This document shows, in pieces, positions 41,911 through 54,431 of a stretch of DNA of 64,000 nt. Numbering within the stretch: position 1 is the stretch's first letter; every line of letters starts with the position of its first letter. Made by a program: the position numbers and the translations under genes. Source of the DNA: Haematobia irritans (taxonomy: Eukaryota > Arthropoda > Insecta > Diptera > Muscidae); contig NC_134398.1 of assembly GCF_050003625.1 (NCBI RefSeq), positions 102,725,886-102,789,885 of the forward strand. The letters are read 5' to 3'. The notes under the pieces are model-generated. The model was not told the DNA's origin and made no database searches. It was given only the letters and a program-made list of their open reading frames with translations.

Positions 41911-41937
41911 GCCCGTCGGCTCAATTTAATAGTATAA

Positions 41938-44936
41938 AAATATTGTATGCATACCTATGCATAAATAAAATTTTCTACACATTAAATTATATGAATAATT
42001 TTTTTTTAAGTTGAAAGTTGAGTCTAGCTTCAGAATAATTAAGATTTTAGTTAAAAGTCTGTGAAAACGGTATGTCTCTAGCATAAAAAAATCCAGTAAC
42101 AAAATATCCTGAAAGCACATGCAATTTAACATGATATTTAAATATAGGGTATTAAACTTCATCATCAAGGAAAACGGGTTGAAATTAGCTTCTAGATCCA
42201 AAATCAACATTCCTGAAATCCTAAATGAAAAGGTCGATAACATAGTATACGAGGTATATGAATCTACAAGTCCAGTTTGGACCACAACTCTAATGGTTCG
42301 TTTGCCAAAATTCCAGGAACTATGATTCAATAAACAGAAGAAAAACAGAAATTGAAAAATAAATATAGAAAAATTATCGAGAGCCACACAAACAGATTTG
42401 AACAAAGTTCAAATATGACAAAAATTTTTAAAGAAGTTTCAGTGTGGGCCCAAATCGTTGGGCGTCATTCATTCAGTTTCCGGCCACTATCTCGTCGGCA
42501 ATCGAGGTGGTTCAAAATATCTACGAAGTTCAGTATTTACAACGAAACCCACAATATAAAAATTATTAACGAAAGTATGTGTGCTGAATATATCAAGAAA
42601 TAGAAAGATAGATAAAGAAGGATCTAAAACCCCAAAAGAAACGCAGAACATATCGTTGTGGAACAGATGTATAGGTGTTGACATCTGACCTGACCCCTCC
42701 CAACTTTGACCATGAGTGATAAAGCACCAAATTTTTAATGGTCCCAAATGTTTCCAACCCATCACCAAGTTAGGATATCAACAAACAAAAAATTACAATT
42801 TCATTTTCATTTCATTTATTCAAATCAAAAAATTCAATAACAACCCTATTTCAAATCCATATTCAAATACAGCCAAAAGGCATATAAGTTTTCATATGAA
42901 TGATAATCATACATATATTCAACATAAGTTCAAAATCGTAACCACTGTTGGAAAATTTGCCAGCTTATTATTTTTATTTATTGTTTACTTTTTTTGCCGC
43001 AAATCGAAGATATTAACGTTCCTTATTGTTTTTCTTTTTGTATTATCGAACGCCTTTTTATTCTCTGACCTTTATAAAATAGGATTGGCAAATCGATGAC
43101 ACAACAGTGTTGTATTTTCGATTATGGTCTGATAATTGACGTTGCTTTTAGAGAAACGGAGGTAGACCGACCATGCGGTGAGAGCATGAATACCTGGTCT
43201 TTTCTGAATCGAACATTCGCAGAGTGAACACCCAGAAGAATTTTTTTTGATACAAGGCAGAAATTGTGCATAAGTGAATATAGAGTGACGAGTAGTAGTA
43301 AAAAAATAAAATAGACAAGCTTGAACACAATTATTTTTTTTTTTGGGAATAGGAGTTTTATGTGCGAGAAAAAGGGGCAAGAATATTAAATATTTCGATT
43401 CCTATGCCACTATTGCTATATTAATATTCTTGGATACGACAGAATCACGTGTAAGCTTTATGATTTAACAAAATTACAAAGTAAAAACAAAATGGATATG
43501 GTAATAAATAAATTACCTACTAAATTTCAGATACAATTAAACATTTGTTCATACCATTAAAATTTAAATAAAGAAAAGAAGATTTTGTTAAATCACAAAA
43601 GTGTTGCATGTAATTTGTTTGTGTACAATGTGTTTAGATTTATGACTTCTAATTTTTCATCTGTCTACAAAATTTCTGAAACCCATGGAGGAAACTACGA
43701 TTTCATGAATGAACATATCCTAACCACATCAAAATACTGAAACATATATGTTTGAACAGGGAAACTAATTTTGGTAAAAAAAATAAAAAAAAATAAATAA
43801 ATATTACAGGCCAAGGCCCCTTTATTGTACGAACTGTACAAACCATATCATAGGTATCAATGACAAGAACCTCCAAGATCACGTGCGCCACCTTTGCTTC
43901 ATTGTCAGCATCAAGTTCTTTGATATTCGTGCATGAGCCACCCAGTAATCACCACGTGGTAATACCGTACTGCCAAATAAGGTAATAACGTGTAAAAAAA
44001 GAGATTCTTGAATGTTTAAAATTGCAATATGATTTTTGCTGAAAATAAAACTAACCTTGTGCTGTGGAACCTGTCTATTTTTCCCAATTCCCTATATAAT
44101 CACTAAACCTAAACTAACCTAAAAAAAACAAAATTTCACAACCCAAATAATAAAAAAGTTACATTTGAATTACACTAACATGTCTGCCTCTTTTACAACA
44201 ACAAGAGAATAAAAAAGTGTCAAAAACGATAATAATATGATTAAGACTACATAAACATTGTAAAAACGTAACAAAACTTCTTCTAGAATGTATGTTTTGA
44301 AAAGTCAGTATAAATAATAAAAAAAAATCAAATTCAAGTTACTATAAGTTATATTAGTGTTATATTAAAACTATCTACCTATTAAAAAAAAAGCAAATAT
44401 TATTAGAATAATACAAAACAATTGTTAAAGAAAAATACAAAACAACAAAAACTTGCTAAAATTAATATTATATTTTCTTTTTGCCTTATAATTGCTACGT
44501 AAATACCTATAAATAATAAAAAATTATTAAAACCTTGTTAGCTTAATAAATTAAAATAATATCAAATACGACATTTCTATTATTGTTAAAAAAAATTATA
44601 TCTGTTTTATATACTTATGTTACAATTGTCTTTTCTTCTATATTTCAAACAACAACAACAAAAACAAACTTCTTTGAAATTATATATATTTGTTAAATCT
44701 ATATTTTTAATAAAAATTTAGTATAAATAGTATTATTATAATTATTATTCTTATTCAAACATAAATTTACCTTTAAAAAAATCTAAAATAAGGAATAAAA
44801 CTGTTTAATATGTGAATTCAAATCGTATAAAATGTGTTAATTACTAAACCAAAGAGTTGAAATGTAACGGTCACAAAAGTAGACAAATTCAAGATTTGGG
44901 ATATTTCCAAATATTCTTTAAGGCATAGGAAATATC
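41938..44936. other. AT-rich region, no supported gene
   Basis: Several frames of 60-160 codons exist but none shows a recognisable domain or biased composition. No repeat structure was resolved. Confidence 0.45.
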
Positions 44937-45224
44937 ATGGATGACAGAAATGTCATATGGGGTGGGCAAGCTTTGAGACTAATGGTGATTTCGATTGGTA
45001 AAAAATATGTTGCATATTTTACACCTTACCCCCATAAATCGAAAATTTTTGTTCGATTGGAAAATTCAGTGCAGCCTGCCCAAAATGTGCACGTTCGATT
45101 GACGGGGTGTTACCCATCGCAAGAGCAAAAGTGTAACCCATTTTACACCATAGCTGGTCTGCGGTGCAGATGGTTACACCTTCAATCAGATGTTGAAGAC
45201 GCTTTTATTCGTCCACCTAAATAA
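44937..45224 (+). CDS. unrecognised 95-codon frame
   Basis: This frame starts with ATG and has a fairly even composition (YVAYFTPYPHKSKIF, YTIAGLRCRWLHL). I see no family. It lies just left of the Harbinger gene and may be chance or part of that element's end. Confidence 0.2.
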   Translation: MDDRNVIWGGQALRLMVISIGKKYVAYFTPYPHKSKIFVRLENSVQPAQNVHVRLTGCYPSQEQKCNPFYTIAGLRCRWLHLQSDVEDAFIRPPK

Positions 45225-45384
45225 TGGCGTTATTGAAAATACAAAAGAAAGTGTGTGATGCGTGTATTGTGGTTGCTTTTCAATTTCTTCACTACAGCTG
45301 ATTAATTTACCAAGAAGAAGCATTCCAATTGTTTAGTGCCGCGATAAAAAATTGGGTATTAAATATTTTTAAAATAAAAGCAAA

Positions 45385-46711
45385 ATGCAAAAAGCAAACT
45401 CGTTTTTTTGGCCAACACCATTGTGGATGCGCTATTGGAGAATAGTTCTTCTTCTGACGACGAAGAAGTTACAACATCATTGCTTGGACGAAATGACCAA
45501 CGGCGAGTTAAAAACTTTGTTGGGGATGTAATTAATTTGTACTCTGAAGTCGAAGTAAGATCATTTAAAAAAATAAAAATCGAAGTAGGATCATTTAAAA
45601 AAATAAAAATCAATCAATTTCCTTTAGTTCAAGAAAAATTTGCGTGTTAGTCGAGATAGTGCCAATCACCTTATCGAAAGATTTCATTCAACGAAAGTAG
45701 AAAGGACAAATCAAGGGGGAAGGCAGCAAGTATCAACTGAAAACTCAATTTTGGCATTTTTATGGTAAGATTTGGAAAAGTTGTGTTCACAGATCCATAT
45801 AAAGAACTATTTATTCACAGGTTTAGTGGCAATAAAACTACATTGAGGGAAGTTGCAAATCTTTTTGATATGTCACTTTCTACTGTCCACTCATGTATCA
45901 ATAGGGTATTGGAATTTTTTGTCAATGATGTGGCGCCTCGGGTAATAAGATTTCCAACGACAAACGAAGAAAAAGAGCAAGTGGCCAGAGAGTTCGAACT
46001 GGTATTGATAATCTACTTTAAGTGAATCAATATATAACAAGTTATAATTATTATAGATATCGGGAATTCCAAACGTTTTGGGTTGTATAGATGGAAGTTA
46101 TATATCTGTGCGAACACCTAAACACAAGATTCGATCAACCTATGCCAACCGTCATGATACTGTATCAATAACAATGCAAGGAATATGCGATTCAAAACTG
46201 CGATTTCTCGATGTGTACACTGGCGTACCCAGCAAAATTCACGATTCGAGAATATTGAAATTGTCGTTTATTTCTAAAGATTTGCCGGCATTATGCTCCC
46301 CAAAGTTTTATTTACTTGGAGATTCGGCTTATCCATTAAGGGAATATTTATTAACACCATATAGAGACTATGGAAATATAAGCGAATCAGAAAAAAATTA
46401 CAACTTGAAATTTTGTCAAGTTGTAAATTGAAAATGCTTTTGGGATTTTAAAATGTTGCTTTCGGCAGTTAATGCGATTGGACTTTCACAAAGTGGAGAC
46501 AATGGCAAAATTTATTATATGGTGCTGTGCCCTACATAATATTTGCATTGATAGAGATGATTTATTAGAAGAATATATAGAAAATACAGAAGAAGACTAC
46601 ATCGTAAACAATGAATCTTCGAGCGAAGCCCCAAGAAATGCACTGCAAACCCAACTAGGACAATTGAAAAGAAACGAACTCAGAGACTATTTGTATGTGT
46701 CGTTAAATTAA
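45385..46711 (+). pseudogene. Harbinger transposase, three introns, two 1-nt lesions
   Basis: Exons are about 45385-45554, 45628-45764, 45821-46001 and 46057-46711, separated by short GT-AG introns of 73, 56 and 55 bp; each splice restores the family sequence. The DNA-binding part has KTTLREVANLFDMSLSTVHS. The DDE core shows Asp in GCIDGSYISV, Asp in LLGDSAYPL and Glu in ENAFGILK. The C-terminal ALHNICI block follows. Two breaks are seen. The ATG at 45385 is one base out of phase with the body, at a run of seven T (45403-45409). One extra base near 46424 creates a stop just before the catalytic Glu. In other respects the gene is remarkably complete. Confidence 0.88.
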
Positions 46712-47360
46712 ATTTTATTTCAATTCCGTTTTAAGAACTTTGATATTAGAATTAAGATTTGTTTTTAAACAAATTGATAATATCTTTTTAATAAAGTATA
46801 ACCTTTTTAATAAAGTATAACCTTACAAATAATTCATTTGTACTTCACATTTTGATTTGTTTTTTAAACAAGTTATTTTTAAAGCGAATTCAAGTCATGC
46901 GTAGCTGCTGTCTTGAAATTAGTGCCCTGGTCCTGTATATCGAATGAAAACTTTCTTTCCTATTCCAAACGAAAGAAAATTGATTTTGGGTCCTCTATTT
47001 TGAAAGGCAAATCACTTCATATATTGTTGAAACGATCGTATACAATATGAGTCATGGAAAGAGTAAAAACATTTTTAAAATTTGAACGAATTCTCAAGCC
47101 AAAACTTTGAAAATACTAATTTTTGACAATCAATGTATGCTTATAGAAAAAAACGAACATTCAAAACTAGAAAAACCCGAATTGATTCGAATTCGAGTTA
47201 CCGCTTTTCTTTCGAATGGCGTTTCGTTCGATATATCGGAACAGGGCATATAGTATATATAGTAGAATATGTATATAATAGTATACAGTATAACATAAAA
47301 TTCATTTATATGTGTATTTCACATATCTTAACTAGGAATAATCTATGGTATAGTAACTCA
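46712..47360. other. non-coding gap between convergent Harbinger genes
   Basis: AT-rich. Poly(A)-type AATAAA signals follow the transposase stop near 46790-46810. No other gene. Confidence 0.5.
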
Positions 47361-47858
47361 TTATTTGCTTTGAAAAAGTTTTTCCATATACTCTTTCATT
47401 TCTTTGATGGCTTCCATTTTTTCTTTGTGTCGTCTTTCTCTTGCTTCTTCCTTCATTTTGGCAATCTCTATTAATGCGTCCTGCACGGATGACTTTCTTT
47501 TGCTTGGATTTTCTTTCTCTTTCACCTCTTTTTTAACACATTTCTGGCTGCTTATTTGAATCTCAGGTTCGATGGAATCGTCTATTGCATTTATTAGCAT
47601 CAACTCCTCTTCAAAATCTACTTTTTGTCTTTGCGAACCTGAGGTATTGTTATTTTCAACTGCCGATTTCTTACGTCTCAATATGGTCTTGTACCTTTCT
47701 TGGCATTGTTTTGCAGTTTTATTTGGAATGTCTTCAGATATTTTGTACCACATCTCCTTTTTGTTTTTAAACCGTTTTAAAGGACCGATTTGCGGCAAAT
47801 ACCTCCCATAAAAATCCAAAAGCATTCTTGTTTCACCTTCCGACCACAATAGTGACAA
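47361..47858 (-). CDS. Harbinger Myb/SANT-like accessory protein
   Basis: A 165-codon intact frame. The N-terminal half is a Myb/SANT-like (MADF-type) trihelix domain: WSEGETRMLLDFYGRYLP, then KNKKEMWYKISEDIP and KTAKQCQERYKTILRRKK. The C-terminal half is Lys/Glu-rich and predicted coiled coil (MKEEARERRHKEKMEAIKEM). In PIF/Harbinger elements this partner carries the transposase into the nucleus and helps bind the ends. The frame opens with TTG; a short first exon may lie upstream at about 48124-48080 (MDKGETTSPSCYKQ), ending in CAG-GT, which would supply the ATG. Confidence 0.8.
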   Translation of the reverse strand: MSLLWSEGETRMLLDFYGRYLPQIGPLKRFKNKKEMWYKISEDIPNKTAKQCQERYKTILRRKKSAVENNNTSGSQRQKVDFEEELMLINAIDDSIEPEIQISSQKCVKKEVKEKENPSKRKSSVQDALIEIAKMKEEARERRHKEKMEAIKEMKEYMEKLFQSK

Positions 47859-49896
47859 GATATAAAAAATTACTCTTTTAGGTTACAGCGTTGAAATATA
47901 GCAAAAAGGCGAAGGCAAGGAACTGGTGTTGCATTTTAGGATCCAAGTGGGGAAGCAATCAGAACGAATTCTGTAGGAGAGTAATAATAATATACTTATG
48001 TCTTCCGCCTGCCACAAATTCCAACAGCCATTGTGTCTTCTCCTTGTCCCCATAATGTAATTTTATGAACCTTACCATTAACCTGTTTGTAACACGAAGG
48101 ACTTGTAGTTTCGCCTTTATCCATTATAAAATAGTTAATGATTGTCACTTTTCCTTGACTATTTAATTCCACTAATAGTTGTTAACAATAAATGAAATAT
48201 GTATTACCGCCAATTCTCCTTTGTTTACAAACCACTTGTCTTTTTTTTCTTTTGTTTTGTAACAGTGTTGCACCGTTTTTGTTCGTTTTCAAACGCAAAC
48301 GGTGTGGTATATGCAGGGGGTTTCGGCAACATTGTGGTAACACCATAAAATGTTTTACCATTTGTATGCAACACTTTTTTTTCCAAACGAAATCACCATA
48401 AAATATCTAAGCCTCACAAAGAAATCCAAACGTTGAATTTTAAATTTTACTCCAGGCAAAACAATCTGAAAAATGCATATCCGTCACAAGAAAAATCAAC
48501 CATAGCCCGAATCAGTCATTTTAAGACATCCCATCCCTGTACTAACTGGCAGAGAGAGAAAACAAACACACATATACATTGGTATGTTCTTCCAGTGGGA
48601 ACATACCAAATGGGATCAGAGCTGTACATGTGTTATTTCTATTTACAGCTTTTGGAAACTCCCAGCTCTGGTGCAGGTTGACAACATGGTACGTTAAAAA
48701 TTTTAAATGTATAACCTAAATAACGGATAAGAACCTACCCATCCGGCGAGCTAGACCGCAGCATAACACCATAGTACCATTTCCGCTAAGGGGTTATCAC
48801 ATTTTGGCGCCCGGCAACATGGGGCGACGTTTTTTGATTCTACTTTCAATCATAAAATTTTCGCACCCAGAACAGTGGATTTTTTTTTACACCTTGGTTT
48901 TTATAGTGTATGATACACAAAAAGAAAAAACCAATTTCATCCACATATTATCATCCATTAATTTTTTGTTTCAGCAATAGAACAAGACCAACAAAAGACT
49001 TTGTCAAGAACATCGGATGTCACGGAAGGAGCTTTAGCACCATGCCGATTCGCAACGATGTGCAGTCAAATTCCTATGTTGTGTCCAAAGACCAAAAATT
49101 GAAAACATATTGTTTTTAGAGAAATCCTGAAAGCATAGATTACAATGGCTATAAAGCTGAATATATCTATTTGTTTCAGTTTCTCAAAACAAAATGATTG
49201 AGATATTGAGTCGTATCAAAGTAATTGAGTATTAATTTTTATATATGATTTTTCAAACCTGTTTTGCCATAATTCCAACAACCTTAAATAAAAACACCGA
49301 AAATTTAAAATTCAATCGAATTTTTATCTTTGTTTTATTAAAATAAAAAAACAAATATTTAAAATTATTAACAATCTAAAATCTTCACAATATTAAATTT
49401 CTACCTAAAAAAATTAGAAAATACTTAAAATATTATGAAAATGTATATATATTTATAACGATTGTATTTGGATTTCCTTTGTCTTCTTTTGATCCGACCA
49501 GTTACGAAATTTCAACTTTGCATGTATATCTGTGTATCTGAAAAAAGAAAGAAAACAAAAATTGTTATTAATATCATTTGTAGTATTATATGTTTAGTTT
49601 TTTGTATTACTAACTACTAGAATAAAAATTATACTAAAAATATTTTTCAACTATATATTCAAAATCAAATTTATTTCAATATTTCTCTTAATTTTTCAAA
49701 ATATAAAAACATTTGATTTTTTTTTGTTTTTTACGTATCATTTTGTTTATTTCTTATTGATATTGTCTGTGTCCAAAAAAAAAATATATATTTTCGACTT
49801 ATCAGACCATCACATTAATTTTCAATAAAACTATTTTCAACATTATATGACCAAAATAGAAATTTCTATTTATTGAATTTGAGTTTATTAATCGTC
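47859..49896. other. Harbinger end and AT-rich spacer
   Basis: No further gene is supported. 48230-48400 may contain the Harbinger terminus. 49300-49890 is AT-rich and would include the leader of element E; no LTR or primer-binding site could be picked out. Confidence 0.4.
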
Positions 49897-51393
49897 ATGC
49901 CAAGTAGATCGAGGATAAATGCACCATCTAGGTCTTCAAATAGAATCGCGGCTAGAAATAATCAACTAAGTATTTTGAACCCAAATGCGGAAAATTTTGA
50001 ACCAAATTTAAATTCTAGCGTTTCACACTTAAATACTTCTGAAACGGCAACTTCGACCAACAATACTCTACATTCTAATTCGATCAATTCAGAATCTAGT
50101 GTTAACAGAACTATTTTGAATTCTGCTAATATACCACCTTTGATGTCTGTACGGTTTCAACCCGAAATAGGCCCACAGACAACATCGTCTCCAGAATCGT
50201 TACACTCTATAACGACTCCTGAATACAGTAGTATCACGGCTAGATCGATTAGAAGGGAATTTTCAAGCATGAATCGGGCAAGGTTACCAACTTTGGAGGA
50301 AAACGTAAATCCTGATACTGCTGTGAACGCAGATGGATTGAGTTTAAGGGACTATGTCAGTGCATCGGTAGGTGCTGCACAGGCAACTATGCTACAAATT
50401 ATTGAACAGAGGCTAGCGGTAATGATACCACAAGCCATAAGGAATTCCTTAAATTCTCAAGGAACCGTTTCAGTTGAGAATAATAATATTCCCCGCACTG
50501 ACCGTTTGCCAAAATTATCAGGTAAATGATCGTTATGGACAAGAATCACAAACACCAAATTTTCGACAACATAACCAACAGACACAATTTCCACAACGGA
50601 TGCAAACTCATCCACCCTACCAACAACAGGGGTATATGCCTCGAAATGCTCCTGACCAATGATCACAAACCCATATGATCACAAACCCATGACACCTTTG
50701 CAATTGCAAAAATGGGGTTTGAAATTCGATGGCTCTTCAAAGTCAGTCAGCGTCGAAGATTTTGTTTTTCGAGCAGAATGTTTGAGAGACGATTATAATT
50801 GTCCTATGGATATTTATGTGAAAGGGTTTCACCATCTCCTAACCATCTCCAACAAAATCCAACATGCCAAATATCATTTCATTAAGAAATTCAAAAATTT
50901 CGAAACCGATTTCGAAATTCAAATATGCATAATGGAAAGACGACAATTGCCCTCTGAGACCGCTGAATTGCGTGTTCCAATGCATGAGTATGAGCTTGTT
51001 CGAATAATGAAAGATAATTTGAAGGAAGGTTTGGAAGAAGAATGTAAGAGAGCCGAAAGAAATATTTCAAAGCGAATCTCTTACAGACAACAAAACCAAA
51101 ATTTTCGACGAGTTCATGAACTTGAAATAGAGGAAATTGATCCTTCTAATTTTCAATCTGAGGTAGAGGCTTTGTATCCAAATACAGTTCCAGTTAGACA
51201 ACTTATCTGCTGGAATTGCAAAAAATCTGGCCATACATTTATCGATTGCCCTGACGAACAACGGAATATATTCTGTTACAAATGTGGGTTCGATGGGACA
51301 ACATCACCCAAATGCCCAAAGTGTACGGGAAACCCACAACGGAACATGACGAAGACTGGGCAAACATGTTCGAAACAAGAATCGACCCAGTAG
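49897..51393 (+). pseudogene. gag: gag of element E
   Basis: The likely start is the ATG at 49897 (MPSRSRINAPSRS). A Ser/Asn-rich N-terminus runs to 50520, where the frame shifts; a Gln/Pro-rich piece reads in another frame (50520-50662) and the first frame resumes at 50659 with the capsid block LKFDGSSKSVSVEDFVFRAE. The capsid shows an internal deletion against A. The C-terminus has CX2CX4HX4C (CWNCKKSGHTFIDC) and a second CX2CX9CX2C finger (CYKCGFDGTTSPKCPKC). The stop is at 51391-51393. Confidence 0.82.
51327..51333 (+). promoter_or_regulatory. candidate -1 frameshift site GGGAAAC (gag-pol, E)
   Basis: Same heptamer, register and place after the second zinc finger as in element A at 14256-14262. 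The -1 frame is open from here to 51824. Confidence 0.75.
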
Positions 51394-54300
51394 TTTTGCA
51401 ACAGAATAGTACCGTATTAAATACTGACAATGATTTTTCGAAAAGATTTTTGACAGCGAATGATTTTCCTAGCGGCAATGTAGTTATTTCAAGTTCAACA
51501 AATTTGTCCAAGGTGGAACACAATACATCGGAATGCGAAGTCTCACACAATTATGGAAAGGATATGACGAGATCTATAACTGAGGGAAATAGGAATGAGT
51601 ATCACATTGAAAATCGGAATTCCAAGGGCACCAATATCCTTACAGGAAGATCTGATACAGTTTCAGGTAAAAATACAAAGACTATAATACCATACGAAGT
51701 CCGATTGGAAAATTACAATCGAAAAAGACAAGAAATTTTTCGAGACTTCGTGCCTGAGATCAGTAGAAATGTTTTGAGGGCAAGAAAAGGATGTAAACGG
51801 AGGAAACAGGAAAGAAAGAAATAGCTTCAGCTTGTTTATCTGTTGAGGGGGACATTCGACCGTATATGAACGTCAAACTGAACGGAATAGAAATGCAAGG
51901 TTTAATGGATAGTGGAGCAACTGTGAGTTGCTTAGGCAAGAATTGTTTAGAAAATGTTGAGAGGATGAAGGGACAAATTTTAAATTTAAAATCTGTAATA
52001 AATACTGCTGGCGGTGAGCCATTGAAGATAATTGGAAAAGTTATATTGTCAGTTAAATGTAGAAACACAGATAGGGAATTGGTATTTTATTTGGTACCAA
52101 CACTAAAACAGACCTTGATTTTAGGATACGATTTTTGGCAGAAACTTGGCATACGGATTTCGATGGGTAACGATATTTTATGTGAAATAGCAATATTTCA
52201 CACCGATAGGAAAATGCACGATCTAACCCCTGAACAGAATATAATTTTGGAGAATGTGAAGCTCTCGTTTCGTTGCTACACAAAGTACGGACTTGGCAAA
52301 ACTCATCTGGAGAAGCATTTGATATGCTGCTCCGAAAAATATGAGATATTTTCCAGTCAGTCCAGGCGTACAGAAACTTCTATATGAAGAACTGGACAGA
52401 ATGCTTATGTTAGGTGTAATAGAAGAAGCAAAAAATGCAGATTGGATCAATCGAGTAACACTAGTGATGAGGCCTAACAAGAATCGTCTATGTCTGGATG
52501 CAAGAGAACTAAATAAGGTGACTCGCAAAGATGCCTACCCCTTGCCCAACATAGATGGTTTGTTAGCCAGATTAGGTGACACATTTTTCATCACAGCAAT
52601 AGATCTAAAGGACGCATTTTGGCAAATTCCTCTGAAGGAATCAAGTCGTCCATTGACAGCGTTAACAGTTCAAGGCAGGCCACATTACCAGTTTAAGGTA
52701 ATGCCCTTTGGACTGTGCAACGCTGCTCAACGGATGTGTCGACCGATGGACAAAGTGATTCCTTCAGAGTTTAAAGACCGTGTTTTTGTGTACCTGGACG
52801 ATTTATTGATTGTGTCTCCTAATTTCGAGAGCCATATGTAAATGTTAAAGCTAGTGGGAAACAATCTGACAGAAGCTGAATTGACCATAAACATGGACAA
52901 ATCCAAATTCTGTTATAAAGAATTAAAATATTTGGGTTACATAGTTGGTGAAGGCAAATTGAAACCCGATCCGGCCAAAATCGAGGCAATAATGAGTATC
53001 AAGCCACCTAAGAGCCAAAAGGATGTACGTAAATTTTTAGGTACTGTGGGATGGTATCGAAGATTCATCCATGATTTTTCGACACTCACAGCATCTCTTA
53101 CCGATACCTTAAAAAATCACCAAAATTTACAATGACTCCCGAAGCATTAGATTCGTTTGAAAAACTAAAGTTGTGTTTGATCTCTAGCCCGGACTTCGAT
53201 CGCCCATTTTTTATTCAGTGCGATGCGTCGAATGTTGGCGTTGGAGCAGTACTTTTTCAGAAGGATGATAACGATTGCGAACATCCCATTGAATACTTCT
53301 CAAAAAAATTAAATACTGCCCAACGAAACTATTCGACCACTGAAAAAGAATGTTTGGCTGTCATTTTGGCGATCGAACGTTTCAGACAATATGTCGAATT
53401 AATGGAATTTTCTGTGATTACTGACCATTCAAGTCTCCAATGGTTAATGAGGCAACGTGACCTCAATGGCCGACTTGCCAGATGGAGCTTGAAACTGCAG
53501 GGCTATAAATTTTCAATAGAACACAGAAAAGGGTCCAAAAATGTTGTTCCAGACATGTTGTCTAGGTTGAGTATGGACGAATTGGTTCTAGAAGATCTGG
53601 CATTAATTAATTTCGAATCTGATGAATTTAGAAATTCCGATTATCTTTCGCTAATAGACACGATTGATTTTATTGTATTGGATCATAAAACAAAATTTGT
53701 TCTTTTGAAGCCAATGACAAAGGCGACGACAAAATTTGTGAATAAATTTCTTGTGGAAGAAGTGTTCCATAAATTCTGAGTATCTGAGTGTATACACTCT
53801 GATAATGGGAAACAATTTGTCTCCGAATCCTTTCAAGAATTGTTAAAGTTATTTGGTATACGCCACATAAGATCACCTATACACACACCACAGGCAAACG
53901 CAAGTGAACCTGTTAATCAGACGATCCTAAGTAGCATCCGATCCTACCTGAAAACGGATCAAACAAAAAAATTTGTCAAAAATAGAATGTTCATTGAGAT
54001 CAACAATACATTCTTCAACAGGTACGTCACCATATTTTGCTTTGACGGGATACCAAATGATTACTCACGCGGACGCATATATAATATTGAGGAGACTGAA
54101 TGCATTAGAAGAGGGCGAGATAGATGTACTACCTAAACCTGATCAAATGCAAATACTGCATAGAAGAATTAATGAGAAATTGCATGAGGCCTATGAGAGG
54201 AATGTAAGGTCATATAATAGGAGAAGTCGTTTTACAACCTTTCGTCCAGGACAAGAAGTGTTTAGGAAAAACTTTGTGCAAAGTAATTTTGCCAAAGGGA

Positions 54301-54431
54301 TAAATGCAAAATTTTGCAAACAATGGCTAAAATGCCAGATAAGAAAGGCAATCGGTAATTGCCAGTATGAGGTCGAGACACTTAGGGGGGAATACATAGG
54401 TGTAATTCACGCACAACATCTACGAGTATGA
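51333..54431 (+). pseudogene. pol: pol of element E, multiply broken
   Basis: The frame-pieces are a spacer (to 51824), protease with GLMDSGATVSCLG (51866-52387), RT with CLDARELNKVTRKDAYPLPN and YLDDLLIVS (52341-53135, with an in-frame TAA at 52839), RNase H with FIQCDASNVGVGAVLF (53132 on), and integrase remnants to 54431. The integrase HHCC finger and first catalytic Asp are deleted: RNase H C-terminus passes straight to DHKTKFVLLKPM. SDNGKQFVSES and the following core are present after a TGA at 53777. The C-terminal region ends GVIHAQHLRV. At least four frameshifts or stops make it dead. Confidence 0.88.

Larger units (their letters stand above)
39200..41937 (+). mobile_element. decayed hAT element with nested insertions
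   Basis: The outer hAT is recognised by its transposase C-terminus. A G-run/C-run stretch at 39216-39250 looks like a hAT terminal region. Two insertions split the gene: a hAT MITE (39689-40304) and a second G/C-run element (about 40478-41910). The outer terminal repeats are not resolved. Confidence 0.55.
39638..41937 (+). pseudogene. hAT transposase C-terminal dimerisation domain, split
   Basis: Coding runs from about 39638 (FPNVNILLKILVTLP), is interrupted by the MITE at 39689-40304, and resumes at 40305 with SSERSFSTMKRLKTYLRN and LKGLALMSVHRR, the diagnostic dimerisation motif of hAT transposases. After FAAQKA it is interrupted again; the last codons (RRLNLIV and TAA) are at 41914-41937. 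The RNase H-like catalytic core upstream is not recognisable. Both joins restore the family sequence exactly. Confidence 0.85.
45230..48400. mobile_element. PIF/Harbinger transposon (approximate limits)
   Basis: It holds the two genes typical of this superfamily: a DDE transposase (plus strand) and a Myb/SANT-like partner (minus strand), converging on about 0.65 kb of non-coding DNA. Terminal repeats and the expected 3-bp target duplication were not found, so the limits are approximate. Confidence 0.6.

Noticed and set aside
41926..42405. 159-codon minus-strand frame
   Set aside because: Phe/Leu-rich translation of AT-rich DNA without start context or domain; overlaps the end of the hAT gene.
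47572..47811. Frames opposite the Myb-like gene
   Set aside because: Antisense shadows of the 47361-47858 gene.
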